DNA of 64,000 nt, from the NCBI RefSeq assembly GCF_020089865.1, contig NZ_JAIRBM010000004.1, positions 248,001-312,000 on the forward strand. Reading direction: 5' to 3'. Source of the stretch: Microvirga puerhi. Its GTDB lineage: Bacteria; Pseudomonadota; Alphaproteobacteria; Rhizobiales; Beijerinckiaceae. Shown in pieces: positions 27,224 through 36,628 of this stretch; position 1 is the first letter of the stretch; each line of letters begins with the position of its first letter. A program made the translations under genes and the position numbers. The notes under the pieces were generated by a model. The model was not told where the DNA came from, did not search any database, and saw only the letters and a list, made by a program, of their open reading frames with translations.

Positions 27224-27964
27224 CTAGACCCAATCGCCCTCGTCGCCGCCATCGCCGTCCGCATCCCAATCATCCGGAGGAGGCTCGTCATCCTGCTGAT
27301 TGGGGTAGAGCGCGTCCGTAATTCCGGCATTGCCTGCATTGCCGCTGCTGTCGCTCCCCGGCGCATTGTCGAGCCCAGCGAGAGCTGATCTGTCGCCGAA
27401 GGCGCTTTGGGCCCCTGCTCCCGCACCTCCGAAGGCATGGGAGAGAGCATTGGCGATCACCATGCCGCCGGCCACGCCAGCCGCTGTTGTGAGCGCGCCG
27501 GACAGGAAGCCGCCGCCACGCTGCGCCCCGCCCCAGGGCCCAGTCCCTCCCATCATGCCACCCTGCGGTCCACCGAAGGGCTGCTGAGGATAAGGTTGCG
27601 GTTGAGGTTGCGGTTGAGGCTGAGGCTGAGGCTGCCCCCAGGGCGAAGCCTGCCGCGGCGGCTCGCGATAGGCCGGCTCGGGTGCAGACGGCCCGCCCCC
27701 GAAGATCCCAGATAGGAAACCGCCCTGCGGTGGCTGGCGCCGCTCGTTTTCGAGTTCGAATCGTAGAGCCTCGTTTTCGGCATGAAGCTTTGCAAGCGCC
27801 TGCTCTTGAACGAAGATTGCCTGCGCCATCGCGTAGGGTGCGTAGGGTTGCCGGCGGATATTCTCAGCGATGAAGGCCTCCGCCTCTGGATCGCGCGGCT
27901 GGTTGGCCACCTGCTCCAGACGACGGAAAATATCGGCAATGACCTGGCGTTCCTGGTCGTTCAT
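27224..27964 (-). CDS. DUF2076 domain protein
   Basis: 246-residue protein of unknown function. The N-terminal 75 residues are a charged helix/coiled coil (MNDQERQVIADIFRRLEQVA, EAEAFIAENIRRQPYAPYAM). A low-complexity region of Pro-Gln repeats follows (about 100-125), then a Gly/Ala-rich hydrophobic segment (GFLSGALTTAAGVAGGMVIA) that could insert in a membrane, and an acidic tail (DDWDADGDGGDEGDWV). The order is characteristic of DUF2076, common in alphaproteobacteria and possibly a periplasmic or envelope ligand protein; this is not proven. The ATG at 27964 follows AAGGAGACGTGTC. Confidence 0.82.
   Translation of the reverse strand: MNDQERQVIADIFRRLEQVANQPRDPEAEAFIAENIRRQPYAPYAMAQAIFVQEQALAKLHAENEALRFELENERRQPPQGGFLSGIFGGGPSAPEPAYREPPRQASPWGQPQPQPQPQPQPQPYPQQPFGGPQGGMMGGTGPWGGAQRGGGFLSGALTTAAGVAGGMVIANALSHAFGGAGAGAQSAFGDRSALAGLDNAPGSDSSGNAGNAGITDALYPNQQDDEPPPDDWDADGDGGDEGDWV
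27593..27640. repeat. Hexanucleotide tandem repeat coding Pro-Gln
   Basis: Successive GGTTGC/GGTTGA/GGCTGA units (plus strand) encode the PQPQPQPQPQ run of the DUF2076 protein. Such tracts can change length by slippage. Confidence 0.75.
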
Positions 27965-28059
27965 GACACGTCTCCTTCACACGCCTCGCGCGTTGGACGA
28001 GATGTATGCACGACGCCAGAGTTTTTTAGAGGGGTGCTCTCGTCAACTTGAGCGGCAAA

Positions 28060-28080
28060 CGCCCGGAACGAATCCGGGCG
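28060..28080 (-). terminator. Hairpin after the chemoreceptor gene
   Basis: CGCCCGGA (28060-28067) pairs with TCCGGGCG (28073-28080), 8 bp perfect. Read on the minus strand it is followed by TTTGCC, a weak T-run. It lies 26 bp after the chemoreceptor stop. Confidence 0.6.
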
Positions 28081-28105
28081 CTCCAAAGAGAGTCGGTGCA
28101 CGACG

Positions 28106-30100
28106 TTAGGCAGCCCTAACGTTGTCGAGGAACTGCCCGATCTCCGTACCAAGCCGCTGCGCCTGCTGCTCCAGGGCAACAGACAGATCTGCGACGGACT
28201 GCGCTGCCTCGAGAGACCGTACCGCCACCGCCTCGGTGGCCTGGATTGCGATGGCCCCCGCCTGCGCCTCGCTCGATGCCTGAGAGACGGAACGCGCGAT
28301 CTCCGACACGGCAGCCGTCTGCTGGCCGACAGAAACAGCCACAGTCGAGACCACCGAAGCCAGATCCTCGACGCTGCCCTGAACGCTGCCAAGAGCCACC
28401 AGCGTATTGCGCGAAGCCTCCTGCACTGCCTCGATCTGACGGGCGATATCCTCAGTCGCCCGCGTCGTTTGCGCGGCGAGGGTTTTCACTTCCTGAGCTA
28501 CGACCGCAAAGCCCCTGCCCGCCTCGCCTGCACGGGCAGCCTCGATGGTGGCATTGAGGGCGAGCAGATTGGTCTGTGCCGCGATGGAGCGAATGAGGCC
28601 GGCAACCTCGTCGATCTGCGACGTCGCCGTGGACAGAGCCGCCATGCTGCTCGACGCACCGCGCGCCTCCACAACAGCCTTCTCCGACGCCCGCGTCGAT
28701 GCGTTCGTCTGGGCCGCCACCTCCGCGAGCGACGCATCGAGCTCTTCAGCGGCGCTCGCCACGGCAGACACGTTCATGGAAGCGCGGCCCGTGGCATCAC
28801 CCGCCATTTGAGCCTGCTCCGTGACGCGATGTGCCGACCCCTGAAGTTCGCCCGCGGCACCGGCCAATTCGCTGGAGGCTTGACGCACCTCGGCCAGGAT
28901 CTGGTCGACGGATGCATCGAAGGCGCTGATCGCATGAGCAATCGCGCCCGCTCGTTCGGACTCAAAGGATGCCATCCGCTCGCGCTCGCCTGTCAGGCGC
29001 TCGCGTTCACGGGCATTGTCGCGGAAGACCAGCACCGTACGGGCCATCGCGCCGATCTCGTCGGAGGCCTTCGTCGAGGGGATCTCGGCCATGGCGTCGC
29101 CGTCCGCGAGCCGCTGCATGGCTTGCTGAAGGCGTGTTAGCGGCAGCGAAATCGACCGGCCTACAAGGATCGTCAGCACAAGGCCCAGCGCGAGGGCGCC
29201 ACCCATGACCCAGAGAATCTGAGCGAAGGTTTGCTGCTGCGACGCGATGAGCTCAGCATCGGCCTTGCCGGATTCCGCCCGAACCTTTGCAAGAAGCTGC
29301 TCGAGAGTCGGTACGAGGAGCTCGAACTGACCCATCAGATGTTCGCTCTCTCCAGAGACCTTCTGCTCCAGGTCCGCCCAGGCTGCGAAAGCCTTCTGGT
29401 AGGTCTCGCCGGCTTCCTCGAGCTCTGGCTTGGCCTCGGCTGCCTCGCCGTTCAAGCGCCCGAGCGCCCGTGAGAAGCGGCCCTGCTCGACATCGAAGTT
29501 GCCGAGAATCGTCGTATCCTCCAGAGAGTCGCGCGCACGGGCCTCTTGCAGGAACATGCCGAGGGCTGCAGCCCACAGGCGTTGTCCGTCCATCTCGCCG
29601 CTGCTGGCAAGCGGTCGCACAAGTTTCTCGAGATCGGCCTGCGCCTTGAGAAGGTCGCCTCGGGCGCCCTGGTCGGCCTGATAGCCGATCTGCAGATAGA
29701 GGCTGTCGAGGATCTTGGCCTGCTGGATGAGCCCCGTGGCTCTCTGGACGAGTTCAGCCACTTCCGGTCCGACGAGGACAGCGCCGCGCGCAGCGTTCAT
29801 GGCAACGAGCTGCTCGACCAAAGCGCTATGCTGGTCGCTGAAGGCTTGGCTCAGATGGCCCAGGCGAGATGCCGTCCATTCCCGCGCGGTGACCTTGAGG
29901 GCATCGGCTCGGACCCGGAATTGATAGGCCTTGTCGGCCAGCGCCGAATAGGTCTGCTGGGCTTCGAGTGCACGATCAACACCGGCGCGCCCGCCTTGGA
30001 ACATCACTGCGACCGTGCCGAACCCTAAGATCATCACGACGCTCAAAACCGCCACGCGCACCCGCACCGATGGCCATCGCAACCGAGCCAGAAATGCCAT
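28106..30100 (-). CDS. Methyl-accepting chemotaxis protein
   Basis: 664-residue transmembrane chemoreceptor. TM1 is at about 15-36 ([19 protein letters not shown]). A long all-helical periplasmic sensor follows (about 37-285), resembling a helical bimodular (HBM) domain in size. TM2 is at about 290-310 ([20 protein letters not shown]). A HAMP domain follows ([20 protein letters not shown]), then the coiled-coil signalling domain, whose hairpin tip is [20 protein letters not shown] with [20 protein letters not shown]. It ends ...[11 protein letters not shown] without a CheR/CheB-docking pentapeptide. The ATG at 30100 follows GGAGGTTCGGCA, a strong ribosome site. Its ligand is unknown and no che genes are adjacent. 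Confidence 0.93.
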   Translation of the reverse strand: MAFLARLRWPSVRVRVAVLSVVMILGFGTVAVMFQGGRAGVDRALEAQQTYSALADKAYQFRVRADALKVTAREWTASRLGHLSQAFSDQHSALVEQLVAMNAARGAVLVGPEVAELVQRATGLIQQAKILDSLYLQIGYQADQGARGDLLKAQADLEKLVRPLASSGEMDGQRLWAAALGMFLQEARARDSLEDTTILGNFDVEQGRFSRALGRLNGEAAEAKPELEEAGETYQKAFAAWADLEQKVSGESEHLMGQFELLVPTLEQLLAKVRAESGKADAELIASQQQTFAQILWVMGGALALGLVLTILVGRSISLPLTRLQQAMQRLADGDAMAEIPSTKASDEIGAMARTVLVFRDNARERERLTGERERMASFESERAGAIAHAISAFDASVDQILAEVRQASSELAGAAGELQGSAHRVTEQAQMAGDATGRASMNVSAVASAAEELDASLAEVAAQTNASTRASEKAVVEARGASSSMAALSTATSQIDEVAGLIRSIAAQTNLLALNATIEAARAGEAGRGFAVVAQEVKTLAAQTTRATEDIARQIEAVQEASRNTLVALGSVQGSVEDLASVVSTVAVSVGQQTAAVSEIARSVSQASSEAQAGAIAIQATEAVAVRSLEAAQSVADLSVALEQQAQRLGTEIGQFLDNVRAA

Positions 30101-30273
30101 TGCCGAACCTCCGCCTGGGATTACGGCGGACACAATGTCGCCAAATTCGTTAACGATGACTTAGCGTAATACGAAGGTTATATTTGCGATCCACGAAGTA
30201 ATACCGGCGAAGACAGGTCATTTACCGCAAAGGACTTCAAGAACGATTATCCGACGGCATCCCGGTCTTGCTG

Positions 30274-30852
30274 TCACGGCTTCAACAGCCCCGTCGCCAT
30301 CATGTTCGCTAGGGCCGTGGGCGTGATGTCCCGCAGAGCCGACAAGGGATGCCAAGCTGCCTGATCGACCTCGGCGAGGTCCGGACAAAGTACTGAATTC
30401 CGACGGGCCCGTACCACATAGCGGATATCGTGGTGCCAGTGCTCGGGCTCATTGCGCGAGGGGCGCGCCGGAATCGGATGGCTGTCGATATCGATGGGAC
30501 TGCCAGTCTCCCGGTGCCATGGATCGAGGGCCAGGTCCGCTAGGCCCGTCTCCTCCGCAGCTTCTCGAAGCGCCGAGTCCTCAAGGTTATCGGGGGCTTC
30601 ATAATGGCCGCCGGGCTGCAGCCAGCGACCGAGAGAGCGATGGTGGATCAGAAGCGTGCTTTTCCCATCGCTGTCGATGATCAGGGCCGAGGTCGTGATA
30701 TGCCCTGGAAAGGTATGGCGGGAATGGATGTCGTCCCCCGCCACGATCTGCTTCCGCAACAGCGCATGATCCGATGTGGGCCGGCCGAAACGAACGGCGT
30801 GTGCATCAAGGAGGCTGAGGACCATCCGCCGGAACGCCGCAGGATCGAACAT
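30274..30852 (-). CDS. Nudix hydrolase
   Basis: 192-residue cytosolic phosphohydrolase. The Nudix box lies in WLQPGGHYEAPDNLEDSALR followed by EAAEETGLADLAL, with the metal-binding REAAEET Glu residues intact. Upstream, the strands ALIIDSDGKSTLLIHHRSLG belong to the Nudix fold, and downstream EPEHWHHDIRYVVRARR is typical of the subfamily. The substrate (a nucleoside diphosphate derivative) cannot be specified. I start it at the ATG 30852 (MFDPAAFRRMV) because the 28 upstream in-frame residues look unlike the family. Confidence 0.88.
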   Translation of the reverse strand: MFDPAAFRRMVLSLLDAHAVRFGRPTSDHALLRKQIVAGDDIHSRHTFPGHITTSALIIDSDGKSTLLIHHRSLGRWLQPGGHYEAPDNLEDSALREAAEETGLADLALDPWHRETGSPIDIDSHPIPARPSRNEPEHWHHDIRYVVRARRNSVLCPDLAEVDQAAWHPLSALRDITPTALANMMATGLLKP

Positions 30853-31048
30853 CGCGGATACCCCTCGCCCTTCGGAGGCGATGGATGTCGCCTTTTCCCG
30901 TTCGGCCGTTTTTACAGTGGGCTCGCGACATGGCAACCGGCATCACCCATCCGGACCTGTAGATATTCACAGGTCGGCGCGTGCCTCGTCGGTCAGGGCG
31001 AACCTGACCGAGCGATCTGAAAGAGCCTAGCCTCTGCGGCAGCGCGTT

Positions 31049-31780
31049 TCAGTGTGCGGGCGCCTTGGGCATGCCTGTCACCATGGCGGCGGGCTCCTCG
31101 CTGATCCAGCGGTAGAAGAGCCCGCCCAGCACGCCACCGAGCAACGGTGCGACCCAGAACAGCCAAAGCTGCCCCAGCGCCCAGCCGCCGACGAAGAGCG
31201 CGGGACCCGTGCTGCGTGCCGGGTTGACCGAGGTGTTGGTGATCGGAATTCCGACGAGATGGATCAGCGTCAGCCCGAGCCCGATGGCAATCGGTGCAAA
31301 TCCAACCGGCGCCTTGCCGTGCGTGGCACCCATGATGATGAACAGGAACATCATCGTCAGCACCACTTCCGCCAATAGGCAGGACATCAAGGAGTATCCT
31401 CCAGGGGAGTGCTCACCGTATCCATTGGCGGCGAAGCCCTTTGCCAGGCTGAACTCCGCAGACCCACTGGCGATCAGGTAGAGGACTGCCGACGCGACGA
31501 TCGCTCCGATCACCTGGGCGACGATGTAAGGGAGAATATCTTTCGCCGGGAAGCGCCCGCCGGCGGCAAGCCCGAGTGTAACGGCGGGGTTCAGGTGGCA
31601 GCCCGAGATGTGCCCTATGGAATAGGCCATGGTTAGAACGGTCAGGCCGAAAGCGAGCGCCACGCCCAATAGCCCGATGCCGACCTGCGGAAATGCTGCC
31701 GCGATGACGGCGCTACCACATCCGGCAAAGGTCAGCCAAAATGTACCAACGGCCTCGGCACAATACTTACGAAAGTCCAT
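31049..31780 (-). CDS. aqpZ: Aquaporin Z
   Basis: 243-residue tetrameric water channel with six helices and two half-helices. The two NPA motifs are present: [17 protein letters not shown] and [20 protein letters not shown]. Thr/Ser after the second NPA and the Cys near [20 protein letters not shown] agree with AqpZ rather than GlpF-type glycerol channels. The ATG at 31780 follows GGAGGGAGGATCGC. The gene stands alone, with a 447-bp gene-free stretch upstream. Confidence 0.95.
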   Translation of the reverse strand: MDFRKYCAEAVGTFWLTFAGCGSAVIAAAFPQVGIGLLGVALAFGLTVLTMAYSIGHISGCHLNPAVTLGLAAGGRFPAKDILPYIVAQVIGAIVASAVLYLIASGSAEFSLAKGFAANGYGEHSPGGYSLMSCLLAEVVLTMMFLFIIMGATHGKAPVGFAPIAIGLGLTLIHLVGIPITNTSVNPARSTGPALFVGGWALGQLWLFWVAPLLGGVLGGLFYRWISEEPAAMVTGMPKAPAH

Positions 31781-32227
31781 GCGATCCTCCCTCCACGATG
31801 CATCCATGGACAGCACAGCGCCCAATGAGCGGGAAGGCCTCTGACCGCTCCCGTTTCACGGCGCGACAGTCACACGGCACTCAGCATTTCGGCAGTAAAG
31901 CTCTCTCCGAGCTCTCGGGAACACTTTCCCGAACGCTGCCTGTCGCGCGGGAAAATTCACAAACGACAACGCGAATTCATAAGCTCCCGAGCATAGTAAG
32001 GAAGAAAACTGAATTTTGACAAGCCCTGCAATGTAGAGCGTGGCCGTGGTGCTATTTCACGCAAGTCTAAACACCTCAGTGGAGGACTTCTTGCTGCCCT
32101 TTCAACCGACGAGCGAACCTCGATGCAAGGATAGTATCCAACTTCTCAGGTCGCGTTGGAATGCCTCTCCCTTCACGGCGGTGGTTTGGGGCCACCGTCG
32201 GTGGCCCCTCTATTGAGGCGCAGCTGC
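31781..32227. other. Gene-free stretch between aqpZ and the CBS-domain gene
   Basis: I see no credible gene here. The only clear structure is GGGGCCACC-GTC-GGTGGCCCC (32188-32208), a 9-bp perfect hairpin 19 bp from the stop of the CBS-domain gene. It probably ends that transcript, reading leftward. Confidence 0.5.
32188..32208 (-). terminator. Hairpin after the CBS-domain gene
   Basis: A perfect 9-bp GC-rich stem with a 3-nt loop. Read on the minus strand it is followed by AAACCACC, so there is no T-run; read on the plus strand TCTATT follows. Terminator function is likely but the direction is not certain. Confidence 0.5.
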
Positions 32228-32671
32228 TCAGGCGTGCTGACCTGTCTGGCAGTGCTGGCCACCCGGCTGTGAAATGCCGGCAACAGCGGCGCCGACCTCG
32301 CGGCCCCCATTGGACTTTGCCATGTCACCGAGCGAGACGATGCCGACGAGGCGCTTGTCGCGGTTCAACACAGGCAGACGCCGCACGCGGATCTCCGCCA
32401 TATTACGCGCGACCTCGCGCGTATCGTCGTCCTCGTAGCAGTACTTCACCTCGTCCGTCATGACGTCCCGGACGGAGGTATCCGCTCCCCTGCCCTGGGC
32501 GACGGCGCGCACAGCGATGTCGCGATCCGTGATCATACCGACCAGGCGATCGCCCTCGCGCACTGGGATAATGCCCGCATCGAGTTCAGCCATCATGCGG
32601 GCCGCGTCCCGAATGGTCTGCGTAGGTTCGATCAGACGCACATCGTGCTTCATGACTTGGCTGACTTTCAT
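32228..32671 (-). CDS. Tandem CBS-domain protein
   Basis: 147-residue cytosolic protein made almost only of two CBS motifs forming one Bateman module: QVMKHDVRLIEPTQTIRDAA with IIPVREGDRLVGMITDRDIA, then RDVMTDEVKYCYEDDDTREV with RLPVLNRDKRLVGIVSLGDM. Such modules bind adenine nucleotides or related ligands and are often induced by stress; the partner is unknown. The ATG at 32671 follows GGAGGAGCTC. Confidence 0.9.
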   Translation of the reverse strand: MKVSQVMKHDVRLIEPTQTIRDAARMMAELDAGIIPVREGDRLVGMITDRDIAVRAVAQGRGADTSVRDVMTDEVKYCYEDDDTREVARNMAEIRVRRLPVLNRDKRLVGIVSLGDMAKSNGGREVGAAVAGISQPGGQHCQTGQHA

Positions 32672-33041
32672 GAGCTCCTCCTCATGCTGCGCCCCCGTCA
32701 TATCCGCCCCTTTGTGGTTTTCCGGGCTTTGCCTGACGCGCTATCACACGTCGTGGACCGTGCCGACCTGTCGTCCGATCCGATGCTTTAAGCTTTTGAT
32801 TTTTAGCATCTTTTTACGCAAACTGGTTCCCACGTTTGCGTTCGATGCCTAGGCAAATACGGGCGCTGCGGGAAGCACCGGCGAAACGGGTCATTCTGCA
32901 TCGCCATCGCAAGGAACACCGGCCGGGATGACAGGACGACACCTCAGGCCAGAACAACACAAAACTCATTGCGAACGACTGAAATTGTCCGCCGCGAATG
33001 GGGTTAATCTGTGTTGGCCAACAGCATGCCGCCCCGCAGAT
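32672..33041. other. 370-bp gene-free stretch between the CBS-domain and coiled-coil genes
   Basis: No credible gene was found. The stretch holds the palindromic repeat at 32806-32848 and otherwise only unremarkable intergenic sequence. Confidence 0.5.
32806..32848. repeat. Dispersed palindromic repeat with a GGTTCCCAC loop
   Basis: Nested arms GCATC (32806-32810) with GATGC (32844-32848), and ACGCAAAC (32816-32823) with GTTTGCGT (32834-32841), enclose the loop TGGTTCCCAC. The core 'CGCAAAACCGGTTCCCACTTTTGCG' style is an abundant intergenic repeat in Hyphomicrobiales as I remember it. Here the copy is slightly diverged. Confidence 0.65.
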
Positions 33042-34550
33042 CTATTCCGCGTCCGATGACTTGAGTGGACGGACGTTGGTTTCCACTTCCAACTCGTCCT
33101 CGTCGAAGAGCATCGGGTCTTCTTCCTGCGTGTCGAGGCGGGTCTTCTTGCGCAGCGAAACGTACTTCTTCTGGATCTTGATCCGGCTCTCGCGGGCGAT
33201 CTCCAGGGCGCCTTGAATGAGGGAGCGCTCGGCTTTCTCGTTCTGCAGCTCCTCCATCAGGCGACGATTGGCAGATTCGAGTGTGCTGCGGTCCTGCTCG
33301 AAGCGCTTAGTGAGCTGATCGATGCGTTCGCTCAGACTTGCGACCTTGTTGTCGGCGCTCTCGATCTGGAAGTCCTTGGCGGCAATCGCCTTATTGAGCA
33401 TTTCAACGCGCTCCTGCAGCTCGATACGAGACCGCTGGAGCTCGTTGACCATGGCGACCTGCCGCTCGACCTCTTGTTGCGTGGCCTCCAGGCGCCGTTC
33501 CACCGTGTTCTTCTCGATGGTGGTTTCTTTCAGGTTGCGCTCGACGCCGCGCAGGGCCTCGTTCTTGTCGCGCAGCTGGTCGCGGGTATGCGCCAGGATC
33601 TTGTCCGTGGCGGCAAGGCGCGAATTGAGGCCCTCGATCTTCATGTCCAGGGCGGAGAGATCGGTCTGGTGAGCAGAGCGCTCGGAATCGAGCTGAGTCT
33701 CCAGCCGCTGGCGCAGGACTTGCTCGCTCATGAGCTTGGTCTCAAGCTCGGAAGCCCGCTGACGCGTCGCCTCCAGCTGCGTTTCCAGCTCGCCGTAACG
33801 ATTGGTCAGGCTCGAAAGGCGGTAATTCTGCTCTTCAGCAACCTTCTGAAGCCGCTTCACCTCATGATCGAGGAGGCCGTTGCGCTCACGGGTCTCGATG
33901 AGCTCCCGCTCCGCACGGGCGACGGTCTGGTCCGCCTCTTGAGCCTCGAGCCGCAGCGCCTGGTTCTCTTCCGTGATGTTGCGCGCGCGCTCCGTCTCGA
34001 TGGTGAGCTGGTTCTCAAGATCCGCGACGATCGCCTCCTTGTCCTTCACATTGAGGCGAAGGTCTTCGAGGAGCGATTCCTGTTCCCGGGTCTTGGCCTC
34101 GGCCTTACGCAACTGCGAGACAGTCGCCGAGAGATCGTCCGTCATACGGGCGTGAGAGCTGGAGAGCTCGGACAGTTCCCGGCGCAGTTGCACGGTCGTG
34201 TCGGTTTCCTGGCGCAAAACGGCTTCAGTCTCCAGGAGGCGGGACTGGAGCTGCGGATAACTGCGGATCAGGTCGCTCACCGGCTCGCTGAGGAGTGCAA
34301 AATCGTCCTTGAGGCTGCGAATTTCCTCGAGCCGGTCGATCATGTTGGCAAAACGGACACGGATCAGCTCGTTTTTCTGCCCGACGGAATCGAGAGCTCC
34401 GTTCGGACGGACGATGATCGGCTCGTCCTTGATCGCAGGCGCCGCAACGGCAGAACCTGACGATACGTCAGGCTCCTGCGACAGTGCCAAGACGGCCTCT
34501 TCCGGCTTTTTTCCGAAACGGTTCTTGAAAGGCATCCAACCGGACGACAC
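33042..34550 (-). CDS. Long coiled-coil protein of unknown function
   Basis: 502-residue protein. After about 55 residues of unstructured N-terminus, residues 60 to about 470 are an almost unbroken heptad-like coiled coil (RLEEIRSLKDDFALLSEPVS, QLRKAEAKTREQESLLEDLR, AEEQNYRLSSLTNRYGELET and so on). A basic stretch follows (RIKIQKKYVSLRKKTRLDTQ) and then an acidic tail. It has no Walker motifs, so it is not an SMC ATPase. Its length resembles filament-forming proteins such as crescentin, but that is only architecture. The GTG at 34550 follows AGAGGAGG, a strong ribosome site; an ATG at 34535 is the alternative. It is the gene after glcF, 97 bp apart on the same strand. Confidence 0.75.
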   Translation of the reverse strand: MSSGWMPFKNRFGKKPEEAVLALSQEPDVSSGSAVAAPAIKDEPIIVRPNGALDSVGQKNELIRVRFANMIDRLEEIRSLKDDFALLSEPVSDLIRSYPQLQSRLLETEAVLRQETDTTVQLRRELSELSSSHARMTDDLSATVSQLRKAEAKTREQESLLEDLRLNVKDKEAIVADLENQLTIETERARNITEENQALRLEAQEADQTVARAERELIETRERNGLLDHEVKRLQKVAEEQNYRLSSLTNRYGELETQLEATRQRASELETKLMSEQVLRQRLETQLDSERSAHQTDLSALDMKIEGLNSRLAATDKILAHTRDQLRDKNEALRGVERNLKETTIEKNTVERRLEATQQEVERQVAMVNELQRSRIELQERVEMLNKAIAAKDFQIESADNKVASLSERIDQLTKRFEQDRSTLESANRRLMEELQNEKAERSLIQGALEIARESRIKIQKKYVSLRKKTRLDTQEEDPMLFDEDELEVETNVRPLKSSDAE

Positions 34551-34647
34551 GGCCGCCTCCTCTGATCCAGGACTTCCCTTTGGGCCCTTTTACCTCAGAG
34601 GCGGCGAGAACGGAAACGGAATTTCATGACGGAATATTGTCTCATGC

Positions 34648-36000
34648 TCATTCCGCTGCTGTAGCGACGAGCGCCGGGCGCTTGGCGAAACCGGATGCCT
34701 CAAGCGCTTCCGGCATTGGTCCACCGGTCGCCCAATCGAGAAGCTCGACCGTATGGACGATTGGGATGGCCGTGCCTTTCCCGATTTGGGTCATGCAGCC
34801 GATATTGCCGGTCGCAATGAGGTCCGGCTGCGTACGCTGGATATTGGCGACCTTTCGAGCCCGCAACTGGGCGGCGATTTCCGGCTGGAGCAGGTTGTAG
34901 GTGCCAGCGGATCCGCAGCAGATATGCCCTTCCGGCACGTCCTTCACCGTGAAGCCCGCCTGTTTCAGAAGGGTCTTGGGCTCTGTGCGGATCTGCTGTC
35001 CGTGCTGCATCGAGCAGGCGGAATGATAAGCGACCACGAGATTTGTCTCGCGGGTTGGCGCCATGAGCTTCAGGTTCGTCACATATTCCGTAATGTCCTT
35101 GGCGATTCCGGAAACCCGTGCAGCCTTCTCCGCATAGTCCGGATCGTTCCGGAACATGAAGCCGTAATCCTTGATCGTCGTTCCGCAGCCGGACGCAGTG
35201 ATGATGATCGCATCGAGCCCCTCTCCGTCCATCTCGGCGATCCAAGTATCGATATTGCGCTTGGCGAAGGCATGCCCCTCCTCCTCGCGTCCCATGTGGT
35301 GAACGAGCGCGCCGCAGCACCCCTCCCCCTTGGGCTGAATGACCTCGACGCCGTGCCGGTTGAGGAGCCGTACCGCAGCTTCATTGAAGCCGGGCTTTAA
35401 GACAGGCTGGGCACATCCGGCAAGGATCGCCACGCGGGCGCTCCGCTGTCCCTGCGGCTTGAAGACACCCGGTCCGTCAAAAGGCGAGCGGGCCGGAACA
35501 TGCGCCGGGGCCAGATCGATCATCGCCCGCAGACGGTGGCCGAACAGCGGAAGCGAGCCGATCAGACTCTGGAACGGCTTGGCAAGGAGCGCCACGCCGA
35601 TCGCCATGCGGAAACGATGCGGATAAGGCAGGATCGCCGCCAGGACCGAACGCAGAAGCCGGTCGTGCCAGGGCCGTGTATAGGTCGCCTCGATATAAGC
35701 GCGGGCGTGATCGACGAGATGCATGTAATGCACGCCCGAGGGGCAGGTGGTCATGCAGGACAGGCACGACAGGCAGCGGTCGATGTGCTTCACCACCTCG
35801 GGCGTTGCGGGCTTTCCTCCCTCAAGCATGTCCTTGATGAGATAGATGCGTCCACGGGGCGAATCGAGCTCGTCGCCAAGAAGCAGATAGGTCGGACAGG
35901 TCGCGGTACAGAAGCCGCAATGGACGCAAGTTCGAAGAATCTTCTCCGAACTCGCCATTGCCGGGTCTTTAAGCTGATCGGGTGTAAAATTGGTCTGCAT
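34648..36000 (-). CDS. glcF: Glycolate oxidase iron-sulfur subunit GlcF
   Basis: 450-residue electron-transfer subunit of the GlcDEF complex, which oxidises glycolate to glyoxylate at the cytoplasmic membrane. The N-terminus has two 4Fe-4S motifs (CVHCGFCTATCPTYLLLGDE and CLSCLSCMTTCPSGV). Two CCG domains follow (GCAQPVLKPGFN, EGCCGALVHHMGREEEGHAF; CSMQHGQQI, EGHICCGSAGTYNLLQPEIA), which bind further clusters. It is the last gene of glcD-glcE-DUF2585-glcF, starting 9 bp after the DUF2585 gene. Confidence 0.95.
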   Translation of the reverse strand: MQTNFTPDQLKDPAMASSEKILRTCVHCGFCTATCPTYLLLGDELDSPRGRIYLIKDMLEGGKPATPEVVKHIDRCLSCLSCMTTCPSGVHYMHLVDHARAYIEATYTRPWHDRLLRSVLAAILPYPHRFRMAIGVALLAKPFQSLIGSLPLFGHRLRAMIDLAPAHVPARSPFDGPGVFKPQGQRSARVAILAGCAQPVLKPGFNEAAVRLLNRHGVEVIQPKGEGCCGALVHHMGREEEGHAFAKRNIDTWIAEMDGEGLDAIIITASGCGTTIKDYGFMFRNDPDYAEKAARVSGIAKDITEYVTNLKLMAPTRETNLVVAYHSACSMQHGQQIRTEPKTLLKQAGFTVKDVPEGHICCGSAGTYNLLQPEIAAQLRARKVANIQRTQPDLIATGNIGCMTQIGKGTAIPIVHTVELLDWATGGPMPEALEASGFAKRPALVATAAE

Positions 36001-36009
36001 AGGTTCAAC

Positions 36010-36627
36010 TCAACTGCCCGCCTGCCATTGGTTAATGGCCTCGATGGGATAGATCAGCATGATGATATTGAGGGTGAGATTGTCGCGAATCCAGTAGCCG
36101 ACAATCACTTCCATGAGAATCGCCACAGTCACGGTCAGCCATACGGGCCAGATTCTGGCCAGCCAAAACCCCATCGACATCATCAGGATGTCGGATACGG
36201 AATTGATGACGCTGTCGCCGTAGTAATCCAAGGCAATGTTGGTCGCGCGATAGCGTTCGATGACCATGTTGGTGTTCTCGAGGATCTCCCAGGCGCACTC
36301 AAGCCCGAGAGCGATGAGGAAAGCGACACCGAGAGGAAGCGGCTTGCCGCGCACGATACCGATAAGCCATGCGCCCATGTAGAATAGGAAGCCGTGAATG
36401 ACGTGCGAGAAGGAATACCAGTCGGTCAAGTGCTGGGAATTGCCCGAATCCATCACGGTTCCGTGCCACAGCTCGACGGTGCCGCATTTGCAAATGGGCG
36501 TACGCCCCATGGCGAGCAGGATCGCAGCCGTAGCAGCAACGAGCACAAGGCCAAGAGCCGCATAGATCCAAACCTGCCTGGAATCCTGGAGGACCTTTCG
36601 CGACGTAAGGACGGCACTGTCCGTCAT
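36010..36627 (-). CDS. DUF2585 (UPF0314) membrane protein inside the glycolate oxidase operon
   Basis: 205-residue membrane protein of unknown function with about five to six hydrophobic helices ([70 protein letters not shown]). Conserved-looking polar blocks sit between them: [35 protein letters not shown], and [20 protein letters not shown] followed by [10 protein letters not shown]. The ATG at 36627 lies 1 bp after the glcE stop, and glcF follows 9 bp after its own stop. The tight spacing implies co-translation with the oxidase subunits. A role as membrane anchor, quinone-side partner or transporter is inference. Confidence 0.88.
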   Translation of the reverse strand: MTDSAVLTSRKVLQDSRQVWIYAALGLVLVAATAAILLAMGRTPICKCGTVELWHGTVMDSGNSQHLTDWYSFSHVIHGFLFYMGAWLIGIVRGKPLPLGVAFLIALGLECAWEILENTNMVIERYRATNIALDYYGDSVINSVSDILMMSMGFWLARIWPVWLTVTVAILMEVIVGYWIRDNLTLNIIMLIYPIEAINQWQAGS

Positions 36628-36628
36628 G

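Noticed and set aside
31781-32227. tRNA or other RNA gene in the gap upstream of aqpZ
   Set aside because: No cloverleaf arms or T-loop sequence could be found by eye; only a terminator-like hairpin.
33042-34550. SMC or ParA-type chromosome protein
   Set aside because: No Walker A/B or hinge domain; it is coiled coil only.
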